A stretch of 49,826 bases of DNA from Vreelandella rituensis. GTDB taxonomy: Bacteria > Pseudomonadota > Gammaproteobacteria > Pseudomonadales > Halomonadaceae. Both the position numbers and the translations under genes were made by a program. This document shows positions 26,105 to 34,712 of the stretch, in pieces. The stretch is from the NCBI RefSeq assembly GCF_003336665.1, contig NZ_QPIJ01000030.1, forward strand, positions 1 through 49,826, written 5' to 3'. The notes beneath the pieces are model-generated. The model had not been told where the DNA came from and searched no databases. It saw only the letters and a program-made list of their open reading frames with translations. The stretch's first letter is position 1, and every line of letters starts with the position of its first letter.

Positions 26105-27295
26105 CAAGCTCTTGTCCGGTTAGATCGAGTCCCCTTGCTGGGTTTGGCATTTCGCCCCTTCTTCTTGCTGGGTGCCGCTTTCAGCATCATCGCGCTGCTG
26201 ATATGGCTGGCCTTTTGGCACGGCAGCATCTGGTTGCGCCCTTACGGCGGGCTGGTGTGGTGGCATCAGCACGAAATGATTTTCGGCTTTGCGGCGGCCA
26301 TCATTGTTGGTTTCCTGCTCTCGGCGGTACAAAACTGGACGGGCAAACGCAGCCTGCATGGCGGCCCCCTGCTTGGTCTGGTGTCGGTGTGGCTAGCTGC
26401 GCGCCTGTTGCTGGCATTTCCCATGGGCATACCCGCCGCCTGGCTGATTGCGCTGGATGTGGCGTTTCTTCCTCTGGCCGCGTTGGTCGTGGGCGCTCTG
26501 GTGGTGTCAGCCAAGCGCTGGCGCAACCTGATCTTCCTGCCAGTGCTCACGCTTCTGGCCCTGGCCAATCTGGGCATGCACCTGGGCTGGGCATGGGGGG
26601 ATGCCACCCTCATTCGCGACGCCGCTTACCTGGCAGTGCTGTTGATCGGTCTGCTGATGGTGGTGCTCGGCGGGCGTGTCATTCCGTTTTTTACCTCCCT
26701 CAAGCTGGGCCGCGCCCAAGTGGCGGGCCTTGCGTGGCTGGAAGCCGCGACGCTAGGCAGCACCGCTCTGGTCGTGGTCTTGCAGGCGTTAGTGGTGGTC
26801 GCTGTGCCGGTGCCCGCGGCATTGCTCGCGGGGGTCTTGCTGGTGGCAGCGGTCACCAACGGCATGCGATTGGCACGCTGGGAGAGTTTGCGCACCCGGC
26901 ATGAGGCGCTCCTTTGGGGACTCCACCTGAGCTATGCCTTCATCGTGGTCGGGCTGGGCATGTGGGCGCTGGCACTGCTGGGGGCATGGCGGGTGGAACT
27001 GGCCGTCCATGCGCTGACTATCGGCGCCATGGGCGCCATGATGCTGGCCATGATCTCCCGCGTGTCCCTGGGCCATACCGGACGCCCGATACGTACCTTG
27101 CCGGGTATCGGCTGGGCACTAGCGCTTCTGTTTCTCGCCGCCGTACTACGCGCGCCTCTTCTGGCGGTGATGCCGCAGATGAGCCACTGGGTTTACAGCG
27201 TCAGTATCCTGGCCTGGTGTGTGGCTTACGCTATCTTTCTGGCGCACTACAGCTGGCCGCTTCTTTCCCCACGAAAGGATGGCAAAGAAGGGTAG
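26102..27295 (+). CDS. nnrS: NnrS family membrane protein
   Basis: This 397-residue protein has about 12 hydrophobic helices and is a haem-copper protein associated with nitric oxide metabolism and resistance. Family markers are visible: LGLAFRPFFLLGA near the start, GGLVWWHQHEMIFGFAAAIIVGFLLSAVQNWTG (His residues for metal or haem binding), VLGGRVIPFFTS near residue 200, and HALTIGAMGAMMLAMISRVSLGHTGR near 298-323. The length is typical. The start codon is buried in a hairpin; TTG or GTG codons a few positions inside are alternatives. It is followed after 86 bases by the chemosensory operon. Denitrification genes are not in the window. Confidence 0.93.
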   Translation: MQALVRLDRVPLLGLAFRPFFLLGAAFSIIALLIWLAFWHGSIWLRPYGGLVWWHQHEMIFGFAAAIIVGFLLSAVQNWTGKRSLHGGPLLGLVSVWLAARLLLAFPMGIPAAWLIALDVAFLPLAALVVGALVVSAKRWRNLIFLPVLTLLALANLGMHLGWAWGDATLIRDAAYLAVLLIGLLMVVLGGRVIPFFTSLKLGRAQVAGLAWLEAATLGSTALVVVLQALVVVAVPVPAALLAGVLLVAAVTNGMRLARWESLRTRHEALLWGLHLSYAFIVVGLGMWALALLGAWRVELAVHALTIGAMGAMMLAMISRVSLGHTGRPIRTLPGIGWALALLFLAAVLRAPLLAVMPQMSHWVYSVSILAWCVAYAIFLAHYSWPLLSPRKDGKEG

Positions 27296-27381
27296 TAACT
27301 GGATGAGACAGTCATGTAAAAGTATGTCACGCTAAGGCCAGTGCATAACCTTCCCCACCTCTCTTGGAGTCATGGCGCAAC

Positions 27382-29496
27382 ATGAACCTTCAATGGAAAA
27401 GCCTGCCCTTACGGCGGCGGCTATTTATTGCCTTCGGCAGCGTGTTGGCCCTGGCGATGCTGCTGGCTCTCGGATTGCAGTCTCGCGCGCATACCGAATC
27501 GCGGATCGAGAGCTTGCTGGAACAGGAACTGCCTACCCAGCTGGAAAAGCTAGCCTCCCAGCTGAGTTTGCGCCTGACCCCAGGGCTTGCGGTCTCGGAA
27601 AGCCTGGCCAATAGTTATTTCATTGAGCAGTGGGTGCGGCAAGGCCTGCCGGAAGAACGCCATGACGAGGTAATCGTTTACCTTGAGCGTCTCAAGCAGC
27701 AGCTCAACTTCGAGCTGTTGTTCATTGCCGCCCAGTATGCCGGGCGCGGCCACTACTATCAGTTACGTAACGGAGAGCTGGAACACCGTTACATGCAACC
27801 TCCTGGCAATGACGATGACTGGTACCACGAGTTTCTCGCCCGCCAGGTTCCCTATGAGTTGAACCTGGATGCCGATACCTTCACGCCCGAAGAAGCCTTC
27901 ATGTTTCTCAATTTCTCGAGCCAGACCACAACGGCTGATGGCAAACCGTTAGTGGTGGCAGGCGCAGGACTCGACGTCTCGCGCATGGCCAGCATGGTCG
28001 AGACGTTTCAACTCGGTGACACCGGACACGCGACCCTGCTGAATGTCGACGGCAAAGCCGAGCTTGACACCCAAGGCACCCTGCTTGAGCAGGACACCCT
28101 CGATGGCAGTGGCAACCGTTTACTGGGTAACGAGCCGTTAGATATCCGAGAAATTACCCGCGATGGAGAACGCTGGCTGGTTGGCACCCTATGGCTGCCC
28201 GAGTTGCAGCGTCACCTGATGGTGGAAGTGTCGCGTGCCGACTATACCCAGAGTATTCAGGAGCAATTCTACGTCTCTGTGGGACTCGGCCTGATTATCT
28301 TGTTGCTCACCCTGGGAGTGCTCTATCCCTTGACCGGCAACCTGGTACGCCCATTGGTGTCTTTCCAGCGCCAGCTCAAGGAAATCACCCGTAATCTGGA
28401 CCTGGGAAAGCGCATAGAAACCGCGGACCGCGCCGAGCTGGGCGACCTTGCCGACCAGACCAACCAGCTGCTGGAGCGTCTCTCTCAAGCGATTCATGCC
28501 ATCTCGCGCAGCGCCGGCGACCTTTCCCAAGTGGCGGAACGACTGGCCCAGACGGCCGGGCTTTCCGGAGGGCAAGATGACTTCAACCAGGAGGCCAGCC
28601 AGACCATGGCCGCGGCAGTCGAGGAAATGGCTTCCTCGGTGGCTGAAATCACCTCGACCATGGAAGAGCTTTCCACCTCTTCGACCCAGATTGCCGATCA
28701 TTCGCAATCGGTGGTCAATGTCGCCAACCAGACCCTGGAATGCAGCCGCAAGGGCAGCACAGCCATGCAGATGCTTCAGACGCGGATGCAGGATATTCGC
28801 ACCGACAACGCCCGCAGCCTGGAAGAGATCATGACGCTGGGCGCCAAGTCGAAGCAGATCAGCAAGGTCATGGAGCTGATCAACACCCTGGCCGCCCAGA
28901 CCAAGTTGATCGCCTTCAATGCCGCCCTTGAAGCCTCGAGTGCCGGGGAATCCGGGCGGCGCTTTTCGGTTGTCGCCAGCGAAATTCGACGGCTGGCGGA
29001 TAGCGTCACCGATTCCACCCAAGAGATCGAAGGTCATACCGACGAGATTCAAAATGCGATAAATCGCCTGGTGGTCACCTCGGAAAAGGGCGCCGCCTCG
29101 ATTGAGAAAGGCGTCGACGTCAGCGCCGATACAGCCAAGGATCTGGATGCCTTGCTGAGTGCCGCCAGCCAGACCAGCAGCGCCGCCCAGCAAATCTCTC
29201 TCTCGACCCAGCAACAGAAGACCGCCAGTAGCCAAGTGGTCATTGCCCTGAGAGACATTGACGCCGCCAGTACCCGTAACGCCCATTCGGTACGCAACAT
29301 CACCGACATCAGCCAGGACATGATCCATATGTCGGGCGAACTCAATCATCTCGTTCAGGAGTTCTCGCTCAAACCGCCGCCCGGGGGAAACCCGGCGTCG
29401 GGTAACCAGCCATCGCAAGAAGATGCTCAGGGATCGGAACAACAGCAAAAACATAAGCAAGCTCAGCCACGGAGCAATGAGCGAGACCCGGCATGA
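27382..29496 (+). CDS. Chemoreceptor of Wsp-like chemosensory operon
   Basis: This 704-residue membrane receptor has its first helix near residues 12-34 and a periplasmic sensor of about 265 residues. VVAGAGLDVSRMASMVETF in the sensor resembles a double-Cache domain. The second helix lies near 300-325, followed by HAMP (about 325-380) and the signalling domain with hairpin tip LAAQTKLIAFNAALEASSAGESGRRFSVVASEIRRLA. A Pro- and Gln-rich tail follows, without a CheR-docking pentapeptide. The ATG at 27382 is used. GGAG is 12 bases upstream, and a TTG in frame six codons earlier is the alternative. Its stop overlaps the cheB start as ATGA, so it is the first gene of the operon. Confidence 0.92.
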   Translation: MNLQWKSLPLRRRLFIAFGSVLALAMLLALGLQSRAHTESRIESLLEQELPTQLEKLASQLSLRLTPGLAVSESLANSYFIEQWVRQGLPEERHDEVIVYLERLKQQLNFELLFIAAQYAGRGHYYQLRNGELEHRYMQPPGNDDDWYHEFLARQVPYELNLDADTFTPEEAFMFLNFSSQTTTADGKPLVVAGAGLDVSRMASMVETFQLGDTGHATLLNVDGKAELDTQGTLLEQDTLDGSGNRLLGNEPLDIREITRDGERWLVGTLWLPELQRHLMVEVSRADYTQSIQEQFYVSVGLGLIILLLTLGVLYPLTGNLVRPLVSFQRQLKEITRNLDLGKRIETADRAELGDLADQTNQLLERLSQAIHAISRSAGDLSQVAERLAQTAGLSGGQDDFNQEASQTMAAAVEEMASSVAEITSTMEELSTSSTQIADHSQSVVNVANQTLECSRKGSTAMQMLQTRMQDIRTDNARSLEEIMTLGAKSKQISKVMELINTLAAQTKLIAFNAALEASSAGESGRRFSVVASEIRRLADSVTDSTQEIEGHTDEIQNAINRLVVTSEKGAASIEKGVDVSADTAKDLDALLSAASQTSSAAQQISLSTQQQKTASSQVVIALRDIDAASTRNAHSVRNITDISQDMIHMSGELNHLVQEFSLKPPPGGNPASGNQPSQEDAQGSEQQQKHKQAQPRSNERDPA

Positions 29497-30569
29497 TCCG
29501 GGTGGTGATCGCCGATGACAGCCGTGTGGCACGCGACGTCTTGCGCTCGATCCTTGAGCGCGCCGACGACATCGAGATAGTCGGTGAAGCAGTCGACGGC
29601 CGCGATGCGGTAGACAAGGTGCGCGAGCTTGCGCCTCATGTAGTGACCATGGATCTCAACATGCCTCGAATGGACGGTATCGCCGCCATTGAAGAAATCA
29701 TGTACAGCCGCGCGCGCCCCATTCTGGTAGTCAGCGACCGCTCGGACGCCGAATCCGCCTATCGTGCCCTGGAGGTCGGGGCGCTGGACGTCATTACCAA
29801 GCCGGAACTCGAGGGCGAAGCCGCTGACGCCTTCCTCTACAAGGTGCGCCTGTTGGCGGGCGTCTCGGTCATCACACGCTTGAGGCGTTACTGCTGGCCA
29901 CCCGCCTCTCGACCCACCGACACCGGCTTGCCTGCGGCCCCTGAGCAAAGCGCATCCAGCCCCAGCCCTTTTTCATGCATTTTCGCCATTGCCTGCTCCA
30001 CCGGCGGCCCTCAGGCGCTGGCTCGGCTGTTATCCCAGCTGAATACGCCCTTCCCGGCGCCGATCCTGATTGCCCAACATATCAGCCACGGCTTTATCGA
30101 TGGCATGGCGCAATGGCTGGCGACGCGCTGCCGGCTACCGGTCAGGGTCGCCAGACACAACGAAGCGTTGCAGGCCGGCTGTGTCTACCTTGCGCCTTCG
30201 GAATACAATCTCAGCGTAACGCTTCATCACCGCCTGCAGTTGTCGCCCAGCCCGCCGGGGACAATCTATCACCCCAGCGGCGATGTGCTGTTGGCATCGG
30301 TAGCCGAGGTGTATACCCATCATGCCATCGGCATCATCATGACCGGCATGGGCAGGGATGGGGTTCTCGGCATGAGCGCCATTCATCGCCGGGGTGGCGT
30401 GACCCTGGCTCAGGATGAAGCCAGCTCGGTGATCTACGGCATGAACCAGGAAGCGGTCAATGCAGGTGTCATCCAGCAGATATTGCCGCTCGATGAACTC
30501 GCCGCCGCCATGGACCGCCAGGCCCTACGCCGAAAGCCGGCCGGTATGGCGCCGGGGAGCCGCTCATGA
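29493..30569 (+). CDS. CheB-type chemoreceptor methylesterase (WspF-like)
   Basis: This 358-residue enzyme removes methyl groups from receptor glutamates. The N-terminal receiver has its phospho-acceptor Asp54 in TMDLNMPRMDG and acidic pair ADDS. A short linker follows. The catalytic domain carries Ser169 (ACSTGGP), His196 (IAQHIS) and Asp289 (MTGMGRDG). Phosphorylation by the hybrid CheA should relieve inhibition. ATGA overlaps on both sides show translational coupling to the receptor and to cheR. In Wsp systems loss of this enzyme locks the pathway on. Confidence 0.95.
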   Translation: MIRVVIADDSRVARDVLRSILERADDIEIVGEAVDGRDAVDKVRELAPHVVTMDLNMPRMDGIAAIEEIMYSRARPILVVSDRSDAESAYRALEVGALDVITKPELEGEAADAFLYKVRLLAGVSVITRLRRYCWPPASRPTDTGLPAAPEQSASSPSPFSCIFAIACSTGGPQALARLLSQLNTPFPAPILIAQHISHGFIDGMAQWLATRCRLPVRVARHNEALQAGCVYLAPSEYNLSVTLHHRLQLSPSPPGTIYHPSGDVLLASVAEVYTHHAIGIIMTGMGRDGVLGMSAIHRRGGVTLAQDEASSVIYGMNQEAVNAGVIQQILPLDELAAAMDRQALRRKPAGMAPGSRS

Positions 30570-32032
30570 ACCCGCTGGCCCCTTTTAAGACGCTAGTGAA
30601 AGAACGTTGCGGCCTGCATTTGGAAGGGCTCGCGGAAGACCGTCTCGCCAAAGCGCTTACCCAGTTGCGCACCGCCCATGCCCTGCCCGACCTCCAGGCC
30701 ACCTACCACCTGCTGGAAAGCCGGGAGTCGGTATTCGCCGCCCTGATCAGCCAACTGACGGTCAACGAAACCTATTTTTTCCGTGAGCCGGAACAGCTCG
30801 ACCTGGTGGCCGACACCCTGGTGCCGCGATTGCTTGAACAATGTACAGGCACGCGCCCCTTGCGCCTGTTGAGCGCCGGCTGCTCCTCCGGGGAAGAGCC
30901 TTATAGCCTGGCGATGGCCTTGCACGAGCGTTACGGCGAACGCACCCGAGCGCTGTTTCATATCGACGGTGGCGATCTCGACAGCCAGATACTCGCCAAG
31001 GCAAGGCGCGCCGAGTACAGCGGCTTGGCGTTTCGCACCCTGAGTGCCCCTCGGCGTCAGCGTTACTTCACCCCGCTCGGGTCGCGCTACCAACTGATCC
31101 CGACGATTCGTGACCTGGTGCATTTTCAAGAACTTAACCTGCTCTCCGCCACCCTGCCTGAAGCCTTGGGCCAATATGACGTGATCCTGTTTCGCAATGT
31201 CTCGATCTATTTCTCGCCCGAGACCCGCCGATGCATTCAGGCGCGCCTGAAACAATGGCTCAAGCCCGAAGGCATCTTGCTGTGCGGCACCGCGGAAACA
31301 TTGGGAAACGATCTAGGCCTGTTCCAGCTGGTAGAAGAAAACGGCCTGTTTTATTTCACACAGATGCCCACCGGTTCGCCGACGGCGCTCGAGCCCCGAC
31401 CAGCGTCCACGGATGTCCCGGCAACGTCCTTCCCCGAGCCGCCTGAGTTGAAGGGGCCTGCACTGGAGACGCCTGCGCCGCCGAATCCTGTGCAAACGTG
31501 CGAAGAGATTCGCGAACACCTGCAGGCGGAACACTGGGAGCATGCCGAACAGGCCCTTGAAACCCGGCTTGCCCAGCACCCCGACTGCCGGGAAAGCCGC
31601 CTGATCAAGGCTTACTTACTCTTCAACCGTAAAGCTTTCGAGGCGGCGAATGCCTTGCTTGCATCGCTTCTCGAAGAGACACCCTGGTCGGTGGATACGC
31701 TGATGCTGGCCGGTCTGGTGGCACGTTGGCAACAGGCACCGGAAACCGCGGCACGCCACTTCAGGCACGCCATCTACGTGGCCCCCGAATGTTGGCCGGC
31801 GCATTTTTATCTCGCCGATATTTACCGGATGGACGCCATAGGCAAGGATGCCGCCGTCCGAGCTCAGCGCGGCTACAGCGCCGTGCAACGGCTACTCGCC
31901 GGTAACCGCCAACCGGCGACCGGTCTGGTAACGATTCCGCCGCCATTGCCCCCCGGCGATGCCTGCTTTCTCGCCCAACGCCACCTTGCCACCCTGGTCC
32001 TCGATCGGCACGCAACGACGGGAGCCTCCTGA
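30566..32032 (+). CDS. CheR-type methyltransferase with TPR tail (WspC-like)
   Basis: This 488-residue enzyme methylates receptor glutamates using S-adenosylmethionine. The N-terminal helical part (to about 75) leads to LTVNETYFFREPEQL. The SAM-binding motif is LLSAGCSSGEEPYSLAMAL near residue 105-122, and FRNVSIYFSPETRR follows near 212. A Pro-rich linker (about 265-310) precedes tetratricopeptide repeats (about 315-440), including CWPAHFYLADIYRMDA. The CheR-TPR fusion is the WspC layout. The start overlaps the cheB stop as ATGA. Confidence 0.94.
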   Translation: MNPLAPFKTLVKERCGLHLEGLAEDRLAKALTQLRTAHALPDLQATYHLLESRESVFAALISQLTVNETYFFREPEQLDLVADTLVPRLLEQCTGTRPLRLLSAGCSSGEEPYSLAMALHERYGERTRALFHIDGGDLDSQILAKARRAEYSGLAFRTLSAPRRQRYFTPLGSRYQLIPTIRDLVHFQELNLLSATLPEALGQYDVILFRNVSIYFSPETRRCIQARLKQWLKPEGILLCGTAETLGNDLGLFQLVEENGLFYFTQMPTGSPTALEPRPASTDVPATSFPEPPELKGPALETPAPPNPVQTCEEIREHLQAEHWEHAEQALETRLAQHPDCRESRLIKAYLLFNRKAFEAANALLASLLEETPWSVDTLMLAGLVARWQQAPETAARHFRHAIYVAPECWPAHFYLADIYRMDAIGKDAAVRAQRGYSAVQRLLAGNRQPATGLVTIPPPLPPGDACFLAQRHLATLVLDRHATTGAS

Positions 32033-32034
32033 GC

Positions 32035-34194
32035 ATGGCCTTGGACATTCAGCGATTCATTCAGCGCTTCATTGAAGAGGCCCTGGACCATTTGGGGCGC
32101 ATGGCCGAAGGCATTGCCGCCCTGGAGCGGGACCGAGCGAATACCGAGCGTATCAATGAACTGTTTCGCTCGGCGCATACCATGAAAGGCTCTTCGCGGA
32201 TGCTCAAACTGACCCCGATCACCGCCACCGCACATAGCCTGGAAGAATTGCTCAGCGCCTTGCGAGAGGGCCAGCAATCCGCCGGACCCGAGATTATCGG
32301 CCTGCTCTATCAAGGCATGGATGCGCTCTCCGACCTGGTCGGGCTACTTGCCGACGGCAGCGCGCCCGAGGCGCTGCCGGCTGCCAACCCGGCATTATGC
32401 CAAGCCTTGGAAGCGGCCGCATCGGGCCAAGACAATCCGTGCGCCTCAAGCACGCCCTTACCCGCTGACGTTTCTACAGCCACACTTTCGCCGACGGCTG
32501 AGCCTTCGCCAACCGCTACGCCCGCTGCCGAAGAGCCGGGCGAAATGCGCTTGAACGATAGCGTACGGGTGCGTCTTGAGCGGCTCGATGAAGTGATTCG
32601 TCTGATGGGTGAGGTACTCTCCGGCCACACGCACATGCATCATTTGGCCGGTTGGGCGCGCCGCTTTGCCGGTAACACCCAGGCCCCCGACCAGAGTGAA
32701 CTGGCCGCTTTCAGCCGCGAATTGAGAGAGGGGGTGCTCACCCAGGAGGCGCTGATGGTCGAGCTGCATGACCGGGCGCTACAGATGCGCATGTTACCGC
32801 TGAATATCGTCTTCGACCCCCTGAGTCGGTTAGCCCGCGATATGGCGCGCTCCCTGGGCAAGCAGGTGGATTGTCGGGTGCGTGGCAGCGAAATCGAACT
32901 GGATCGGCAGATGATCGATCACCTCTCCGACCCGCTGGTTCATCTGCTGCGCAACGCCCTGGATCATGGCATTGAACCGCCCGAGGTTCGCCTGGCGGCG
33001 GGCAAGCCCGCGCGCGGCCAACTGACCCTGGAAGCCTGGCAGGATGGCGGCTGGGTGATGATCGAGGTGAGCGATGACGGCGCCGGCATTGCGCTTGCCG
33101 CCCTGCGTGAAAAAGCCTTGCACAAGCAACTGCTCAGCCGCGAACAGCTCGATGCGCTAAGCGAGCGTGAGACACAGGAACTGATCTTTCGTCCGGGGTT
33201 TTCCACCAGCGCTCTGATTACCGATTTTTCAGGACGCGGGGTGGGCATGGATGTGGTCAAGCGGTCGGTCGTCGACACCTTGAGCGGCGACCTTCAGCTC
33301 ACCAGCCGCCCCGGCCAAGGGACATGCTTCACTCTTCGGCTGCCGCTATCGCTGGCGATGATGCGGGTATTGCTGTTTCAAGCCGGTGGCTTGACCCTGG
33401 GCGTCACCGCTCAATACGTGGTCGAGCTGGTCGAGCTTCCTGCCAGCCGTTTCATCGCCACCGCAGGCGGCTGGGCGCTTACCCTGTATAACGAGTTCAT
33501 CCCCGTGATTGCCTTGGCCGAATTGCTCGGCCTGCCTTCAACGGCTGTGGCAACGAGCGATGCACCCAGCGAGGCGAGAGACCCCGGCCGACTGCTGCTG
33601 GTGGTGCATCAGGGTCATGAGAAACTTGCGCTGATCATCGATGCGCTGGTGGAGGAAGGCGACCGGGTCATCAAGCCGTTACCCAAGCATTTGCGCAGCC
33701 TGCCGCTGATATCCGGCATGGTCACTCATCAACGCAACGACCTGGTCAGCCTGCTGCATGTGCCCGCCCTGCTCGAACGGATGCGACAAACCAGCATGCC
33801 GTCAACCCAAAAGGCGCCATCGACCCGGGCCCACCGCGTGCTGGTGGTCGACGACTCCCTCAATACCCGCGAGATCGAAAAAGATGTACTCGAAGCCTGG
33901 GGCTATCACGTCACGCTGGCTGAAAACGGCGAGGACGGTCTGCAAAAAGCCTTGGCCGAATCGTTTGATGCGATCCTGACGGACGTGGAAATGCCGCGCA
34001 TGGATGGCTTCGCCCTGACCGCTCGGCTGCGTGAAGAGCACGCGTATCGCCACTGTCCGATCATCATCATCACCTCGCGCGAGAAAGAGACCGACCGACG
34101 CCGGGGGCTCGACGTAGGTGCCGATGCCTACATCGTCAAAGGCAGTTTCGACCAGAACATTCTGGTTGATACGCTCAAGGCATTATTGGGCTGA
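32035..34194 (+). CDS. Hybrid chemosensory histidine kinase CheA-REC (WspE-like)
   Basis: The 719-residue kinase has these domains in order: Hpt with phospho-His48 (SAHTMKGSSRM); a Pro/Thr-rich linker (about 105-175); dimerisation region; HATPase with HLLRNALDHGIE (N-box), VSDDGAGI (G1) and SGRGVGMDVVK (G2); CheW-like coupling domain (about 440-580); and C-terminal receiver with Asp650 (LTDVEMPRMDG). A separate P2 domain is not obvious. The single Hpt and the attached receiver match WspE, where the receiver tunes or drains phosphate from the kinase. The start lies two bases after the cheR stop. Confidence 0.94.
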   Translation: MALDIQRFIQRFIEEALDHLGRMAEGIAALERDRANTERINELFRSAHTMKGSSRMLKLTPITATAHSLEELLSALREGQQSAGPEIIGLLYQGMDALSDLVGLLADGSAPEALPAANPALCQALEAAASGQDNPCASSTPLPADVSTATLSPTAEPSPTATPAAEEPGEMRLNDSVRVRLERLDEVIRLMGEVLSGHTHMHHLAGWARRFAGNTQAPDQSELAAFSRELREGVLTQEALMVELHDRALQMRMLPLNIVFDPLSRLARDMARSLGKQVDCRVRGSEIELDRQMIDHLSDPLVHLLRNALDHGIEPPEVRLAAGKPARGQLTLEAWQDGGWVMIEVSDDGAGIALAALREKALHKQLLSREQLDALSERETQELIFRPGFSTSALITDFSGRGVGMDVVKRSVVDTLSGDLQLTSRPGQGTCFTLRLPLSLAMMRVLLFQAGGLTLGVTAQYVVELVELPASRFIATAGGWALTLYNEFIPVIALAELLGLPSTAVATSDAPSEARDPGRLLLVVHQGHEKLALIIDALVEEGDRVIKPLPKHLRSLPLISGMVTHQRNDLVSLLHVPALLERMRQTSMPSTQKAPSTRAHRVLVVDDSLNTREIEKDVLEAWGYHVTLAENGEDGLQKALAESFDAILTDVEMPRMDGFALTARLREEHAYRHCPIIIITSREKETDRRRGLDVGADAYIVKGSFDQNILVDTLKALLG

Positions 34195-34216
34195 ATACGC
34201 TACGCATTGTTAAACG

Positions 34217-34257
34217 ACGAACCAGTGTTTATTGACCAACGAACCACTGTTTTATCG
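34217..34257 (+). repeat. Two 22-bp-spaced direct repeats inside the operon
   Basis: ACGAACCASTGTTT occurs at 34217-34230 and 34239-34252, 22 bases apart (two helical turns), in the longest gap of the operon (34195-34310), before the lone receiver gene. It could be a regulator site for an internal promoter, though no promoter was recognised. Confidence 0.5.
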
Positions 34258-34310
34258 AACAACGTCCCATGAGTGGGCTCACCATGAAGAACCAATTGAG
34301 GAGCAGGAAA

Positions 34311-34667
34311 GTGCGCATACTGGTAGTGGATGATGATCTGCTGGCGGGAGAAATGATCGCAGCGATTCTACAAGAGGATGGCCATGAGATCCTGCTGGCT
34401 AGCGATGCCATGGATGCCATGACTCAAGTCGACCATCATGAGGATATCGCGGTCATTGTCAGCGATATGCACATGCCGTTGATCGACGGCATCGAGCTTT
34501 ATCGCACCTTGCAAGAACAGGGCATCCACTTGCCATTCATCTTGCTCACTGGAAATGCTCCGGAATTTATCGATGCCGAGAAAATCGGGCTCACCGCCTG
34601 TCTGATGAAAGATGCAGACATGGACGTTACGTTGAGAGACGCGATTTCCAGCATTTTAAACCATTGA
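34311..34667 (+). CDS. Single-domain response regulator
   Basis: This 118-residue lone receiver has VVDDD at the start (metal-binding acids), the phospho-acceptor Asp52 in VSDMHMPLIDG, a LLTGN block, and Lys in CLMKD where most receivers have Lys-Pro. The start is set at GTG because GAGGAG stands seven bases before it; ATG codons 9 and 14 codons upstream lack such a site. Stand-alone receivers in such operons often act as phosphate sinks or shuttles. With a downstream Hpt protein it could relay phosphate from CheA to that protein. It lies between the kinase and the cyclase genes. Confidence 0.9.
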   Translation: MRILVVDDDLLAGEMIAAILQEDGHEILLASDAMDAMTQVDHHEDIAVIVSDMHMPLIDGIELYRTLQEQGIHLPFILLTGNAPEFIDAEKIGLTACLMKDADMDVTLRDAISSILNH

Positions 34668-34712
34668 ATTATAGGCTGGAACTATCACCTTCACCTTCTT
34701 TCGGGTAGCCCC

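Noticed and set aside
28189..29532. Open frame of 447 codons opposite the chemoreceptor of the Wsp-like operon
   Set aside because: Antisense shadow; the plus frame is a clear receptor with HAMP and signalling domains.
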